Below are positions 20,525 to 30,541 of a stretch of DNA of 64,000 bases, one piece after another (within the stretch, counting starts at the first letter, position 1; the number at the start of each line of letters is the position of its first letter). The stretch is from Vulcanisaeta sp. JCM 16159 (GTDB taxonomy: Archaea; Thermoproteota; Thermoprotei; Thermoproteales; Thermocladiaceae), in assembly GCF_001316265.1 (NCBI RefSeq), contig NZ_BBDN01000003.1:59339-123338 (forward strand). The letters run 5' to 3'. The translations under genes were made by a program, and so were the position numbers. The notes below the pieces were generated by a model that searched no databases, was not told where the DNA came from, and saw only the letters and a list, made by a program, of their open reading frames with translations.

Positions 20525-21406
20525 TCAACTCAGTACATACACACCATACACCTTATTAATATTGTCCACACAAAGTGTGTGTAGGAATTCCTCATTAATG
20601 AAACCATTTATTAAGTAACTCCTTAACTTCCTAATTAATGTCCACGGCGGTATCACAGCACCGGGTCTCTTAGGATCATCAATGAAGTCACTCTCAACAA
20701 CGAACCTCGGCCCATGCTTAACGGCCTCCTCAAACTCGCCCCTCCTCCCCATGGGTATTGATGGCATTATACCATCATTACTAGCCATGTCAATCGTTAC
20801 GGGTTCTGCATGATGCATAATAACACTATAGGCCTATTGCCCACCCTTTTAACCATATTTATTATTGATAATGCAGTGTCAATACCATTCCTCTCCAGGT
20901 GCAGGTGCACGATAGCATTGACGTCCTTGGCAACGCTGAATGCGTACTCTAACAATTCATTGAAGAGGTTAGTAACGTCATTAGGCACCTCCCAATGAGG
21001 CCTACCAACCTCGCCAATACCCACAGCCTTGCCTTCCCTAACATACTCAGCAGCTAAGTCAATCCCCCTTCTCATGAAGTCAAGAACCTCCTCCCTGGAC
21101 CAACCCCTCCTGATTAATTCATAACCCTCGGCTGGGTGTAAACCAACAACAGCCACGGACTTAACGCCCTCCTCATTAATAATCCTGGCGGACTCCACAG
21201 TGATGTCGTACATCCTCCTAACACTGTCAAGATCTCCAGGCGTTAAACCTAGGCTCCAGGTGAGTAGGGCGACTATCACTATGAACCTGCCACCCTCCCT
21301 CCTAAACCTCCTCGCCAACTCCCTAGGCCCATGCCGATCACAGGTTTGTATGCGCATGGTTATCACAGAGTGGTAATTCCCTGCCCTGCATTGCCATGCG
21401 GTTCAT
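20525..21406 (-). CDS. TatD-related metal-dependent hydrolase, about three frameshifts
   Basis: About 294 residues. The metal-binding start LPLCDNHAHTN (HxH) lies in a separate frame at 21360-21400 and joins to IGMGPRELARRF through one or two indels near 21350; a further break near 20815 joins NRPIVLLHHAEPVTI. Other TIM-barrel motifs are GLHPAEG, GIGEVGRPHW (the catalytic Glu), IVHLHLER (His) and ESDFIDDPKRPG (Asp). This is the metal ligand set of the amidohydrolase/TatD family. The function in archaea is not settled (nuclease or other hydrolase). Divergent from the Trm10 gene. Confidence 0.75.
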
Positions 21407-21439
21407 GTTTTTATTAGGACTTAATTAATAACCCTTCAG

Positions 21440-22507
21440 GTGATACTTGGCAATCAATTACTGAGCACCCTAAGGAGCCTCGGCATTCATAGGTTATGTA
21501 TACCCCACAGGCTCAAGTGTAATTATTACCTACCACAGTGCATAGCCGTGAATTTATTACTGGGTAAGTACGTACTGTGCCTAGGCGGTTTTGGTTACCG
21601 CGTAATTACGGAAATCAACGAACTTGAGGTGCTTGCGTCATCCTCAACGGGTACAATGCCATGCGATGTATACCTAACCAAGCCCGAGGATTGCTTGGTG
21701 TCACTGGATTTCCCAATTAATGCCCCTGAGAAGCCGCACTTCATAATTGACCTATCCCTCTGGAGCGATCATACAGATTCTGAGAAGAACGAACTCATAG
21801 AGCAGGTACTGGCGTCGATAAATACCGTAAGGAGGTACCTTTGGGACCCAAATCTGGAATTAACAAGTGTGAATGACGAGTTCCTCGATAAATTTAACAA
21901 ATTCGCCAGGGGGTTTAGGCACGGCGTAGTTATTAGACGAGACCTATCTATCATACGCGGCAATGAGGTTATGCTTGATCCGGAGGGTGATTGCGTACTT
22001 AATGAGGAGTTGATAAGGAATGTCCATACATTCATTATTGGGGGTATTGTCGATAAGGAGAGGAGGATTAAGGGCGAGACGGCTAGGCTGTATAGGCTGC
22101 TTGGCCTTAGTGTACCTAGGTGCAGGATCGAGCTTAGGGGATCGATAATAGGCGTTCCTGATAGGATAAATAAGGTGATCGAAATAATACTAACGACACT
22201 ATTTGAGACCGGTAATGTCGAAGCTGCGATTATCAGGGCTATGTCCAAGAGGGATAGGGTGAATAGGCTGTTTTATGAAATCCAAAGGGCTGCGTATAGG
22301 TTGCGTAAGGAGGGTAGCACCGTGCTTGTGATTCCGAAATCCATGGTAAGCAGGATAAATTGGGTCAATGCAACTGAGGAGGAATTGAATCTAGCACTAA
22401 GGAAGTCGCACATTTACGTGATTAATGACGAGGAACTAAGCAAATACCTATCACTCGGTATGGCTAGGCCCGGACCCCTAACGAGCAAATACGTAAGTAA
22501 AGCATAA
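21440..22507 (+). CDS. tRNA (m1G9/m1A9) methyltransferase, Trm10 family
   Basis: 355 residues, begun by GTG 21440. The SPOUT-fold part carries IIDLSLWSDHTDSEKNEL, then HTFIIGGIVDKERRIKGET, in which the GGxVD loop is the Trm10 SAM-binding trefoil knot, and the aspartate is the proposed general base. SVPRCRIELRGS corresponds to the LPI-x... strand of the family. Archaeal members methylate N1 of purine 9 in tRNA. The gene precedes L34e and CMP kinase in one direction with short gaps, so they probably form an operon. Confidence 0.8.
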   Translation: MILGNQLLSTLRSLGIHRLCIPHRLKCNYYLPQCIAVNLLLGKYVLCLGGFGYRVITEINELEVLASSSTGTMPCDVYLTKPEDCLVSLDFPINAPEKPHFIIDLSLWSDHTDSEKNELIEQVLASINTVRRYLWDPNLELTSVNDEFLDKFNKFARGFRHGVVIRRDLSIIRGNEVMLDPEGDCVLNEELIRNVHTFIIGGIVDKERRIKGETARLYRLLGLSVPRCRIELRGSIIGVPDRINKVIEIILTTLFETGNVEAAIIRAMSKRDRVNRLFYEIQRAAYRLRKEGSTVLVIPKSMVSRINWVNATEEELNLALRKSHIYVINDEELSKYLSLGMARPGPLTSKYVSKA

Positions 22508-22535
22508 AAACTCATAGGTGATTTGGCGAGCAATT

Positions 22536-22802
22536 ATGCCAAGGCCGGCATTAAGGTCAAGGAGATTAAGGAGAACGCAAACTAGAACGCCGGGTGGCAA
22601 GCACGTAGTTCATTACGAAAAGAGGCTTGCCTCTAAACCAAGATGCGCTATCTGTGGAAAGCCACTTCAGGGCATTGATGAGGCTAGGGTTAAGACCAGA
22701 CATGTTTCTGGTTTAACGGTATCGAGACCATACGGCGGCTATATTTGTCACAGATGCTTGGCCCTCGCCCTTAGGATGGCCGTACGATTGTCCTCAACGT
22801 GA
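22536..22802 (+). CDS. rpl34e: Ribosomal protein L34e (eL34)
   Basis: 88 residues starting MPRPALRSRRLRR at ATG 22536; the frame is open from GTG 22518 but the family begins at MPRP. A zinc site is formed by CAICGKPL and CHRC. The C-terminal sequence LALALRMAVRL fits the family helix. Part of the large ribosomal subunit. Six bases separate it from the CMP kinase gene, an arrangement seen widely in archaea. Confidence 0.93.
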   Translation: MPRPALRSRRLRRTQTRTPGGKHVVHYEKRLASKPRCAICGKPLQGIDEARVKTRHVSGLTVSRPYGGYICHRCLALALRMAVRLSST

Positions 22803-22808
22803 TTAGAA

Positions 22809-23355
22809 ATGGGTATTGTAGCCATTAGTGGACAAGCAGCCAGTGGGAAGACCACAGTGGCCAGAGAATTGGCAAATAGGTTGAATTACAGATTTGTATC
22901 TGCTGGCGAGTTATTTAGGAAAATAGCCATTCAACGAGGCATATCGTTACTCGAGCTTCATAGGATTGCGGAGACAGACTTTAGCATTGATAAGGCCGTT
23001 GATGAGGAGACAATTAAGGAGGCTAGGAAGGGTAATGTAGTTATTGAGGGCCACTTAGCCGCTTGGATACTCAGGGATGTGGCTGATGTACGCATTTATC
23101 TGAAAGCCGATATTAAGGCTAGGTCGCAGAGGTTGTCGACTAGGGATGGTAAGTCAATTGAGGATGCGTTGAGGGAGATTAAGGCCCGGGAAGAATCAAA
23201 TAGGAGAAGGTACCTAGCCATCTATGGCGTTGATATAAGCGATATCTCATTTTTTTGACCTCGTCATTGATACAACATACATAGATGCTAAGAAGGTCGT
23301 CGATATTATCTATGAGTATGTGTATAATGTATTACGTAATAAGGGCAGGTTTTAA
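22809..23355 (+). CDS. cmk: CMP (cytidylate) kinase, archaeal type, one frameshift
   Basis: About 182 residues after removing one T from T7 at 23250-23256, which extends SDISFF with DLVIDTTYIDAKKVVDII. P-loop GQAASGKTTVA is at residues 7-17, SAGELFRKIA is the NMP-binding start, and REIKAREESNRRRY is the lid. It phosphorylates CMP/dCMP. Archaeal members have a short NMP-binding insert, as seen here. Confidence 0.9.
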
Positions 23356-23570
23356 CTTAATACCCAAATCACGCGGCTAATTAATCCACCGTCGTTAATC
23401 CTCAACTAGCAACTTAAATCAAGTCGTCCCACAGAACCCACTCGGTAATGGATTCAGGAAGTAATTGAACGCACAGCTTTAAGGTTAAAGTCATAAGGGT
23501 GCTGATTAAACTCATTAATGCTAATTTTTATGCTGAGCCAATATACTACATCCTTAGTGATTACATTTAC

Positions 23571-23932
23571 TTAGCCTAATATCTTTCGATACGCCCTTAG
23601 CCAGGTATAGATTGATTCACCGCCAGCCACGTACTTGTCCTTCATGAGCCTGTAGGCCGATACGTAGCCTTATAGACGAGGTACGCGTAATAGCTATTAA
23701 GCTTTGCCTTGATCACGTTAGGCTTGTCGGACTTCGCCATAAGGAGGGCCATGTGGTATGCGTAATACTCCCTGGTCTTGACATCACCGTTCCACCACTT
23801 ATCATAGAATATGTCGAGAAAGCTTAGGTACTCATCGATCTTATCCTTAAACGGGTCCCTCACGTGCCTTGCCAATACTTCCCTTAATTCATCCTTCCAC
23901 GTCCTCACCTCCTTGGGCTGTATAATACTCAT
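23571..23932 (-). CDS. Unknown helical protein, one frameshift
   Basis: About 120 residues with a break near 23665 joining YLVYKA to YVSAYRLMKDKYVAGG. All predicted helical, rich in Tyr, Trp and Lys (FYDKWWNGD, EYYAYHMALLMAK). No cysteine cluster, signal or known motif. Its promoter side faces a 78-base gap with TATA-like sequences. Could be a small regulator or a DUF restricted to this lineage. Confidence 0.55.
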
Positions 23933-24012
23933 CAGAGTAGCTAGTTATCCCTCTTTCTATTTAAATCTTTCTCTTTTTAATCAAAAGAGAAAATGATTGC
24001 ACCATACTTAGG

Positions 24013-24290
24013 TTATCCAGTAATTAGGCTTGCCTTAGCTCCTGAGTTACTTAACAAATACTGAATTGCTTGATAGGTGTAATCCGCTATAATTTTTAGT
24101 AATGTGTATGATAAATAGCCCAGTTTATAAATAATATATCCTCCTATATATAGTAAATCACTAACTTGCTTATCTCCAATGCTAAATATGTATGCCTTTA
24201 GCTCAGCCTTAAATGGAGCGACTATTGAGTAGATCAGGCCAGAGCCACTATAACTAGTAGTACCTCGAAAAACACCCTAACAGCACTCAT
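24013..24290 (-). CDS. Small secreted or membrane protein, unknown, one frameshift
   Basis: Not visible as a single open frame. ATG 24290 opens with MSAVRVFFEVLLVIVALA, a hydrophobic N-terminal helix, then a single indel near 24238 leads into GLIYSIVAPFKAELKAY and on to a stop at 24013, about 92 residues. The second half is helical and Tyr-rich (YIGGYIIYKLGYLSYTLL). The codon pattern matches neighbouring genes. No family recognised. Confidence 0.5.
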
Positions 24291-24353
24291 ATTTAATTAT
24301 ACTTGATGAATTAATTAATTAAATATTTCGTTTAATCGAATACGAGAATATCC

Positions 24354-25209
24354 TCATAGGTAGAAGGCTATTGATGCGTAACCCACGGTCTCCAATGTAT
24401 AGCACTGGTGTCGCCAGACGTGGCATGCCTCAGTAGTACCACGTTCTTAACGCCAAGTCTCTTGGCTGCAATTATCGCCGTCGCAATTGCACCATAACCA
24501 CAGGCTGACACATCATAACGCTCAATAACATCGAAGAAGGAATCCTCATCAAGTCTAAGGACTGGGTCTATGGCCTCATGTCCTTCTCAGTGGTTATTTC
24601 ATGAGGCTCATAATGATTCCAATCACTGGAAGCCACATAGACTATAGAACTTGGCTCATGACTTGATATTACCTCGGCAATTGCATTGCAAGATCCTTAG
24701 CCACCTCCTTTGTCTGTCTCCAAATTATTATTGGCACGATCTTCACGTTATTGCCAAACATGTACTGTATAAAGGGTAATTGAACCTCAAGTGAGTGCTC
24801 CTGGACAAAGGCATAGGTGTCAGGTTCCAGATACTTAACCCTACTCATCAGTTCCTTGGCCACCTCAGAATCAACCTCAAGAGTACCAAGCGGAGTTTCC
24901 CAGGCACCTTCGGGTATATGGCTACGGGTGCGCCAATGCATAGTGATTAGGCCCAACTAGGATGAATGTCCTTGGGCTGTGAAACCTATAAATCTCGGCG
25001 AAGGACATGGCGGCCACGGGACCCGAGTATATATAGCCTGCATGTGGGACTATGACTATGGGCACGGCCTTAAACCCCTCACGGGGCTGCTTAACTAATT
25101 GACCGGGGCCTAGTGGATGGCTTATTGACCATTCAATCTGCTTGATTAATTTATCCCTATTAGCCTCATAGAATGCGCCCGCAACCGCTGGTTTGCGTAC
25201 CTTGGCCAT
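24354..25209 (-). CDS. Memo-family protein, about four frameshifts
   Basis: About 285 residues after repair near 24935, 24688, 24575 and 24403. Starts MAKVRKPAVAGAFYEANRDKL. Conserved histidines: VIVPHAGYIYSGP and VGPNH; then QEHSLEVQLPF, SSDWNHYEP and a CGYGA motif before GYASIAFYL at the end. The residues line the pocket shared with extradiol dioxygenases, but archaeal Memo has no settled function. It lies downstream of rps2 and enolase in one direction, a widespread archaeal cluster. Confidence 0.85.
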
Positions 25210-25277
25210 ACAGTGATTAGTCTAGGCCGGGAAAATAAACGCTTTACTTTGCATTGATTAGTTAATTAATCAGTGTT

Positions 25278-25955
25278 TTATTGGCTAACTCCCTCAATCG
25301 ATATCTTGACCTCGAATTCCTCAGGTGGCACGGGTAGGTCCTCATTCTCCTTCAACTCACCCCTAACCCTGAGCACTTGCCTAGCCAATAGCCAGTATAT
25401 CAGCGCCAAGCTCCTCCTACCCTTATTGTTGCATGGTATTATCAAGTCCACGTAGGATATCGGCGTGTCCGTATCCACGAGAGCGATGACTGGTATACCC
25501 ATCGTGGCTGCCTCTTCAATTGCCTGCGCATCCGCCTTCGGGTCAGTGGATATTAGTAGGTCAGCCTCTATGTAGTGGTTAAGGTTCGGGTTTGTGAATG
25601 TCCCTGGTATGAACCTACCCGTTATCGCCCTACACCTAACGAATTTGCAGAACATCTCCACGGGCTTGAAGCCATAGGGCTTGGCTGAGTAGGCTACCAC
25701 CTTCTCAGGGTCATACATAGTAATCATCTTGGCCGCAATCCTGATCCTCTCATCAATCTTCCTAAGGTTGAGAATCCTAAGCCCATCAGGTCTCACGGAA
25801 AACACGAAGCCCCTCCTCTGCAGATAGGCGTTGGACACCCTAGTACCAAGCCTAACGCCAGCCGCTAGGTAGCGCTCAATGGCAATTAGCAGCTCCTCCT
25901 GCGGTGGAACCGGCGCAAGTCCTTCCTCACGGGTTTCCTTACGTTCCTCACCCAT
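25278..25955 (-). CDS. rps2: Ribosomal protein S2 (uS2)
   Basis: 225 residues, intact. Typical archaeal uS2 features: GVRLGTRVSNAYLQRRGFVF, ILNLRKIDERIRIAA, GRFIPGTFTNPN, ADLLISTDPKADAQAIEEA and PVIALVDTDTPISYVDLIIPCNNKG. An acidic N-terminal extension of about 20 residues (GEERKETREEG) is common in crenarchaeal versions. It sits between enolase and Memo. Confidence 0.96.
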   Translation of the reverse strand: MGEERKETREEGLAPVPPQEELLIAIERYLAAGVRLGTRVSNAYLQRRGFVFSVRPDGLRILNLRKIDERIRIAAKMITMYDPEKVVAYSAKPYGFKPVEMFCKFVRCRAITGRFIPGTFTNPNLNHYIEADLLISTDPKADAQAIEEAATMGIPVIALVDTDTPISYVDLIIPCNNKGRRSLALIYWLLARQVLRVRGELKENEDLPVPPEEFEVKISIEGVSQ

Positions 25956-26018
25956 TGAGAACTACGGTGAAGAATCTAATTAATAAGCATTTCACTACGA
26001 AGAATTTAATAGTGAACG

Positions 26019-27283
26019 TTAATGCCTAAGCCTTTGGACTAATGATTGATTCATCCTGGCCGCCTTACCCATGTAGTCCTGAATCCTAATCAACTCATTA
26101 AGCTTGGCAATCCTCTCACCACTAAGGACCCCGCTCTTTATTATCGGTGTCCCAAAGCCAACGGCAATGTGGGCCAAGGTCTCATACTCAGTATCACCAG
26201 ATCTATGGGACACCACCGGCGTGTAGCCGTTGGACACGGCTAACCTAACGGCCTCCCAAGCCCTTGATAAGGTGCCTATTTGGTCGGGTTTAATTATTAT
26301 GGCGTTTGCAGCACCCTCCTTAATGCCCCTGGATAACCTGGATGGATTCGTCGTGAATAGGTCATCACCAACAACTAGGCACTTGTCGCCTATAGAGTCC
26401 GTTAGCTCCGCGAAGGATTGGAAGTCCTCCTCATGGAATGGGTCCTCGACATAGACAAGCCCGTACTTCTCAATCAACCCCCTAACAAACTCAAGCTGTT
26501 CCTTGGGCGTTCTTGAAACCCCCTCATTGGTGTATACGTACTTTTCGCCATTCCATAGTGTTGATGCGGCCATGTCAACGCCAATCCCTATTTCAAATCC
26601 CATCTTGGAACTAACCTCCTTAACGGCTCTGCTCAGTATATCCAATGCCGCGTTAGTGGATACCTTGGCTGACCAGGCACCCTCATCATTACGACCACCG
26701 GTAAACGTTGGGTCAGCCTTAACCAACTCCTTAAAGACGGCCCTATGAACCTCAATGTTGGCTTTAATGGCGGAGTAAATGTCCTGTGCGCCGTACGGTA
26801 GCACCAAGAATTCCTGAATATCAGGGCCAAGCCCGCGGCTATGCTTACCACCGCCAATTACATTACCGAGTGGGTACGGCAAGTCCCTGATATTAGCACC
26901 ACCAAGGTGTTGATAAAGCGGTATCTCCAGGCGTTCGCCGCCGCCCTGGCGGTTGCCATTGACGTAGCTATCGCAACCGCACCGCCTATCCTCGAGAAGT
27001 TCTCTGTACCATCGATCTCCTCAAGCCTTGCATCAACCTCGCCCTGTATTGACGCGTCCAAACCCATTAGGTCGGGTGCCACGCTCTTCTCAAAGGTACT
27101 AATTGCCAGATCAACGTCGTTATTGGGGAAGTAAACGACCTCGTGAGAGCCCCTTGATGCACCGGCCGGTGCTGCCGCCCTCCCATAACCATCCGTCAGG
27201 TATACCTCAACCTCGACGGTCTCCTCACCCCTTGAGTTAAAGATTTTCCTGATACCTAAATCCTCTATGGTCGTGTCTGGCAT
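26019..27283 (-). CDS. eno: Enolase, one frameshift
   Basis: About 421 residues. A missing G near 26925 (GCCTGGAGATACC to GCCTGGGAGATACC) restores AWEIPLYQHLGG. Visible: IFNSRGEETVEVEV, PAGASRGSHEVV, GGGKHSRG, catalytic EDPFHEED, VVGDDLFTTNP, IIIKPDQIGTLS (catalytic Lys) and VVSHRSGDTEYE. It interconverts 2-phosphoglycerate and PEP. An inverted repeat lies 52-72 bases before the start. Confidence 0.95.
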
Positions 27284-27334
27284 AAACCCTAGTAAGGTGA
27301 AGAGCTCCAGTATTAATGTGTTATTAGCGGTAAG

Positions 27335-27355
27335 TATACGTTTACTTTACGTATA
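27335..27355. promoter_or_regulatory. Inverted repeat TATACGT-N7-ACGTATA upstream of enolase
   Basis: A perfect 7-bp inverted repeat with a 7-base spacer, in the 84-base gap upstream of enolase. The half-site recurs in palindromes before gar1 and before the gene at 56932-57303. Probably an operator for a dimeric regulator; TATA-box overlap is possible. Confidence 0.45.
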
Positions 27356-27367
27356 TGTATCACATCA

Positions 27368-27987
27368 TTACCCAGTTAGTATAGCCCTTGCAATATCAAT
27401 TATTGGATATAACGTGTTGGAATTAACGACGATTCTCGCGGCATTAGCTACCTCCTCACTAACAGGGTTATAGGCTATGGAGTACCTAGCCTCCTGAGCA
27501 TCGGCAAGTCCATGTCACTATCGCCAACGGCCATGACGTAATCCCAATCAAGGCCCAATTCATTAATTAATTCGTGAATAATATTCTTATTCTCGACATT
27601 CACCTTAACCGAGATTAATGAGCCGTCCTCATCGAATATTAATTCATTACTCACGAAATAATTCACGTAATCCCTAATGGGGATGCCTGTGTAGTTCAGG
27701 CCACCACTAACCGCAATCACTAACACGCCATTATCCTTAAGGAACTTCAGCAGTTCTAGGGCGCCTTTCCTCAGGGTTATGGAGACCTCGATCCAGGTCC
27801 TGGGCACGTCCATCCAGAGAAGGGCGTCCACGAGCGCCCAATCCCTATAATTAATGAGTCCTGCCTTATACGCCTCCCTATTTATCGAAGCCCAATCATC
27901 TGTACCAAGAACCCTGTGCAGGTGCTGCCATGCTGACCTGAAGTACGTGAGGACTCCATCAACATCGAGAATTGCCGCCTTAATCAT
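27368..27987 (-). CDS. HAD phosphatase (phosphoserine phosphatase-like), one frameshift
   Basis: About 206 residues; break near 27484 extends the protein with YSIAYNPVSEEVANAARIVV. HAD motif I is LDVDGVLT (residues 7-14), motif II VIAVSGG, a lysine in VKVNVENK as motif III, and motif IV VMAVGDSDMD. The cap is a small helical insert after motif I. It resembles SerB-type phosphatases, but the substrate is uncertain. The start overlaps the stop of the upstream gene (TAATG), indicating coupling. Confidence 0.8.
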
Positions 27988-28328
27988 TACTCATCACCAA
28001 TGCTCACGTCCTTGATTAGAAGTCTAATCATTAATAGTCCATTCCTGTGCCTAGCATGTGAGCTCTTTACGGTGACTGGCGCAGATAATTCCTTAATGAC
28101 CTTAATGAGTAGATGTCTCCTATTATTGTCCTTAGCTTTAATGAAGAGCTTATTATCGTTAAGGGCCTTCACGGTTATACCCTCCCTATTAATGCTTAGA
28201 ACTTCGACCTTAGTGATCACATGAACATCTTCAACTCTAATTATGTGCTTAAGCTCCCTATACCCTTCGTACTTAGGTACCTCCCAATTACCCAAGTCAT
28301 CCCTAATCACTATATCCATAATGTTCAT
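27987..28328 (-). CDS. Unknown protein, about 113 residues
   Basis: The frame is open from 28370, but I choose ATG 28328 (MNIMDIVIRDDLGNW) because it lies about 22 bases from the TATA-like element at 28345-28357. A beta-rich sequence with many Lys/Arg (KAKDNNRRHLLIKVIKEL; SSHARHRNG). No family recognised. Translationally coupled to the HAD phosphatase. Confidence 0.55.
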   Translation of the reverse strand: MNIMDIVIRDDLGNWEVPKYEGYRELKHIIRVEDVHVITKVEVLSINREGITVKALNDNKLFIKAKDNNRRHLLIKVIKELSAPVTVKSSHARHRNGLLMIRLLIKDVSIGDE

Positions 28329-28344
28329 TAAATCTTGCATAAAA

Positions 28345-28357
28345 GCGTTTTTAAAGG
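28345..28357. promoter_or_regulatory. TATA element shared by two divergent genes
   Basis: GCGTTTTTAAAGG reads as a TATA box on both strands (TTTTTAAAGG and CCTTTAAAAA). It is 28 bases before ATG 28379 (nnr) and about 22 bases before ATG 28328 on the other strand, and the gap between the genes holds no second TATA. Confidence 0.5.
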
Positions 28358-28378
28358 TATAATACGTCATTCCCGAGT

Positions 28379-29988
28379 ATGCCCATTGACTTCAGGGATT
28401 GGTCCTCAGGCGCTATAACGACGCTTGAGATGAGGGTCATTGATAGGAACGCCGCCTACATGGGCATTGATAGGCACATACTCATGGAGAACGCAGGTAG
28501 GTCTGTGGCTACAACCGTCATTGAGAGGTACCCAAAGGCCAGGAGGATACTCGTTGTTGCTGGGCTTGGTGATAATGGTGGTGATGGTATTGTGGCTGCT
28601 AGGTACCTACACTCATGGGGTAGAGATGTTAAGGTTATTCTACTGGGCCGTATTAGTGATGCCAAGGAGGAATTGGTTGTGGATAACCTGGGCATTCTTA
28701 GGGGGTTGAATGTTGAGATAATAGAGGCTCCAACACCCTACGACTTACTCGCTCATCAGGAGGTCTTTCACCCATGGGCTGAGGTTATAATTGACGCAAT
28801 CATAGGAACTGGGATTAGGGGTGTTCTTAGGGAGCCGCAGGCAACGGCTATTGAGTTGATCAATAAGTCATCGGCGTATAAGGTAGCCGTTGACATACCC
28901 AGTGGGTTAGACCCCGACACCGGCGAGGTTAGGGATATCGCCGTTAAGGCCCACGTTACCGTAACGATGCACAGGCCTAAGGTTGGCTTGGTTAAGGAGG
29001 GTGTTTCCCAATATGTTGGTGATTTGGTAGTTGCGGACATCGGGATTTCTGAGGAGGTAGAGCACATCGTCGGTCCCGGCGACCTATATTACATGAGCTA
29101 TGCCAGAAGGCCCGACTCTAAGAAGGGCGATAATGGGCGTGTACTATTCATCGGTGGTTCCAGGGAGTTCACAGGCGCCATTTACTTAGCGGCTAAGGCG
29201 GCACTTAGGACCGGGGTCGACCTATCAGTGGTTATGGCCCCTAGGGATGTGGCCAGGGACATAAGGGCTCATGACCCAAGCATAATAGTTATACCCCTGG
29301 ATGGTGACTACCTAATGCTTAATCATGTGGATCAAATAATGGAGCAAGTTGGTAAGTCCCATGTAATAGCTATTGGGCCTGGGCTTGGGCTTAGGGAGGA
29401 GACTATGAGGGCAGTTGTTGAGTTGGTCTCCAGGGCTGTTGATGTTGGTAAGAGGGTGGTCATTGATGCTGACGCCATTAAGGCAATTGGTGAGTTGAAG
29501 AGGCAGGATTTAATAACGAAGAATGTAATTGTAACGCCGCACGCCGGCGAATTTAAGTGGTTGACGGGTGTCGATGTTACTAAGGAGGTTAACACTTGGT
29601 CGAGGGCTTTGATGGTGCGTGACGTGGTTAAATCATTACTGAGGGGCGGTGTTGTGTTGCTTAAGGGTAATGTTGACATAATAACCGATGGGCAAAGGTA
29701 TAAGCTCAACTTCACTGGTAATCCAGGCATGACTATTGGAGGCACTGGGGATGTGTTGACTGGTGTTGTTTCGGCATTAATGGTTAAGGTCCAGGACCCA
29801 CTTGAGGCAGCCGCAATTAGTGCTTCGTGACAGGGCTTGCAGGTGATTTAGCAGTTAAAGATCTCGGCTATCACATATTACCAACTGACGTTATAGATAA
29901 CATACCTAAGGTATTCAGGAGATTAATGAACATTGATGATATTGTTAGATCATCGATTCATCCACAGGCCTTAAAGCTAATCGGTTAG
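28379..29988 (+). CDS. nnr: Bifunctional NAD(P)HX epimerase/dehydratase, one frameshift
   Basis: About 536 residues. The N-terminal YjeF_N epimerase domain has GLGDNGGDGIVAARYL and IDAIIGTGIRG; the C-terminal ribokinase-like dehydratase has GDNGRVLFIGGS, PHAGEFKWLTG and NPGMTIGGTGDVLTG. A missing G near 29826 restores ISASVTGLAGDLAV. The protein repairs hydrated NADH and NADPH, which form readily at high temperature. The stop is followed directly by a C/D sRNA on the other strand. Confidence 0.93.
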
Positions 29989-29998
29989 ACATTAATTA

Positions 29999-30051
29999 TC
30001 AGTAGCCTGGAAGATCATCAATTACTGCTCAGGGTCCACCATAATCATCAT
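29999..30051 (-). ncRNA. C/D-box guide RNA
   Basis: On the minus strand: box C ATGATGA (30045-30051), 12-nt guide TTATGGTGGACC, D' CTGA (30029-30032), spacer, C' TTGATGA (30015-30021), 12-nt guide TCTTCCAGGCTA, D CTGA (29999-30002). All four boxes match consensus and both guides have the 12-nt spacing. By the D+5 rule the targets would be GGUC(Cm)ACCAUAA and UAGC(Cm)UGGAAGA, most likely in rRNA or tRNA. The mature RNA probably extends a few bases beyond the boxes. Confidence 0.85.
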
Positions 30052-30083
30052 TAACATTCAGAGGAGCCATAAATTAATTAAGC

Positions 30084-30374
30084 TTATTCTAATGGCATGT
30101 GTACTATCCTCCTACTCCGTGTTGAATATCTATGCCTACCTCTCTCGCGGGACCTCCTAATGTCTAAAGCTACGTCCAGTGGATTATAGGTGATTGTTAC
30201 GTTAACAACATCATCGTTTGCACAAGCAACAATATGCATTTTAGGGTTGTTAATTAATATTACCTCACAATTATAGTTCAAGCTATGATACTCATTGCCG
30301 TTATAATCGCCTATTAATTGTTTCTTAAGTGCCATCCATAACGTTTTACTTATTACTATTGTTTCCCTAATCAT
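30084..30374 (-). CDS. Unknown basic protein, 96 residues
   Basis: Starts MIRETIVISKTLWMALKKQL. The C-terminus is strongly basic (RRSRERGRHRYSTRSRR), suggesting nucleic acid contact. No motif recognised. The gene stands alone between the C/D sRNA and a divergent membrane-protein gene. Confidence 0.5.
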   Translation of the reverse strand: MIRETIVISKTLWMALKKQLIGDYNGNEYHSLNYNCEVILINNPKMHIVACANDDVVNVTITYNPLDVALDIRRSRERGRHRYSTRSRRIVHMPLE

Positions 30375-30541
30375 TCTATTTAACTAATTCAACCCCAAAT
30401 AAATAAAGGTTTCCTCACAGTAATTCAAAAAAACATGAATAGAGGCTTGACTTTTATTTCCTCGATACAAACCGCGTTAAATACATCGTAGCCTGTAACG
30501 AATGCAATGCTTATTCCTAACTTCTAAAAGCAACGAGATGT

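Noticed and set aside
23356..23570. Possible gene in the gap after CMP kinase
   Set aside because: Short frames on both strands read plausibly, but neither has a start, promoter or known motif.
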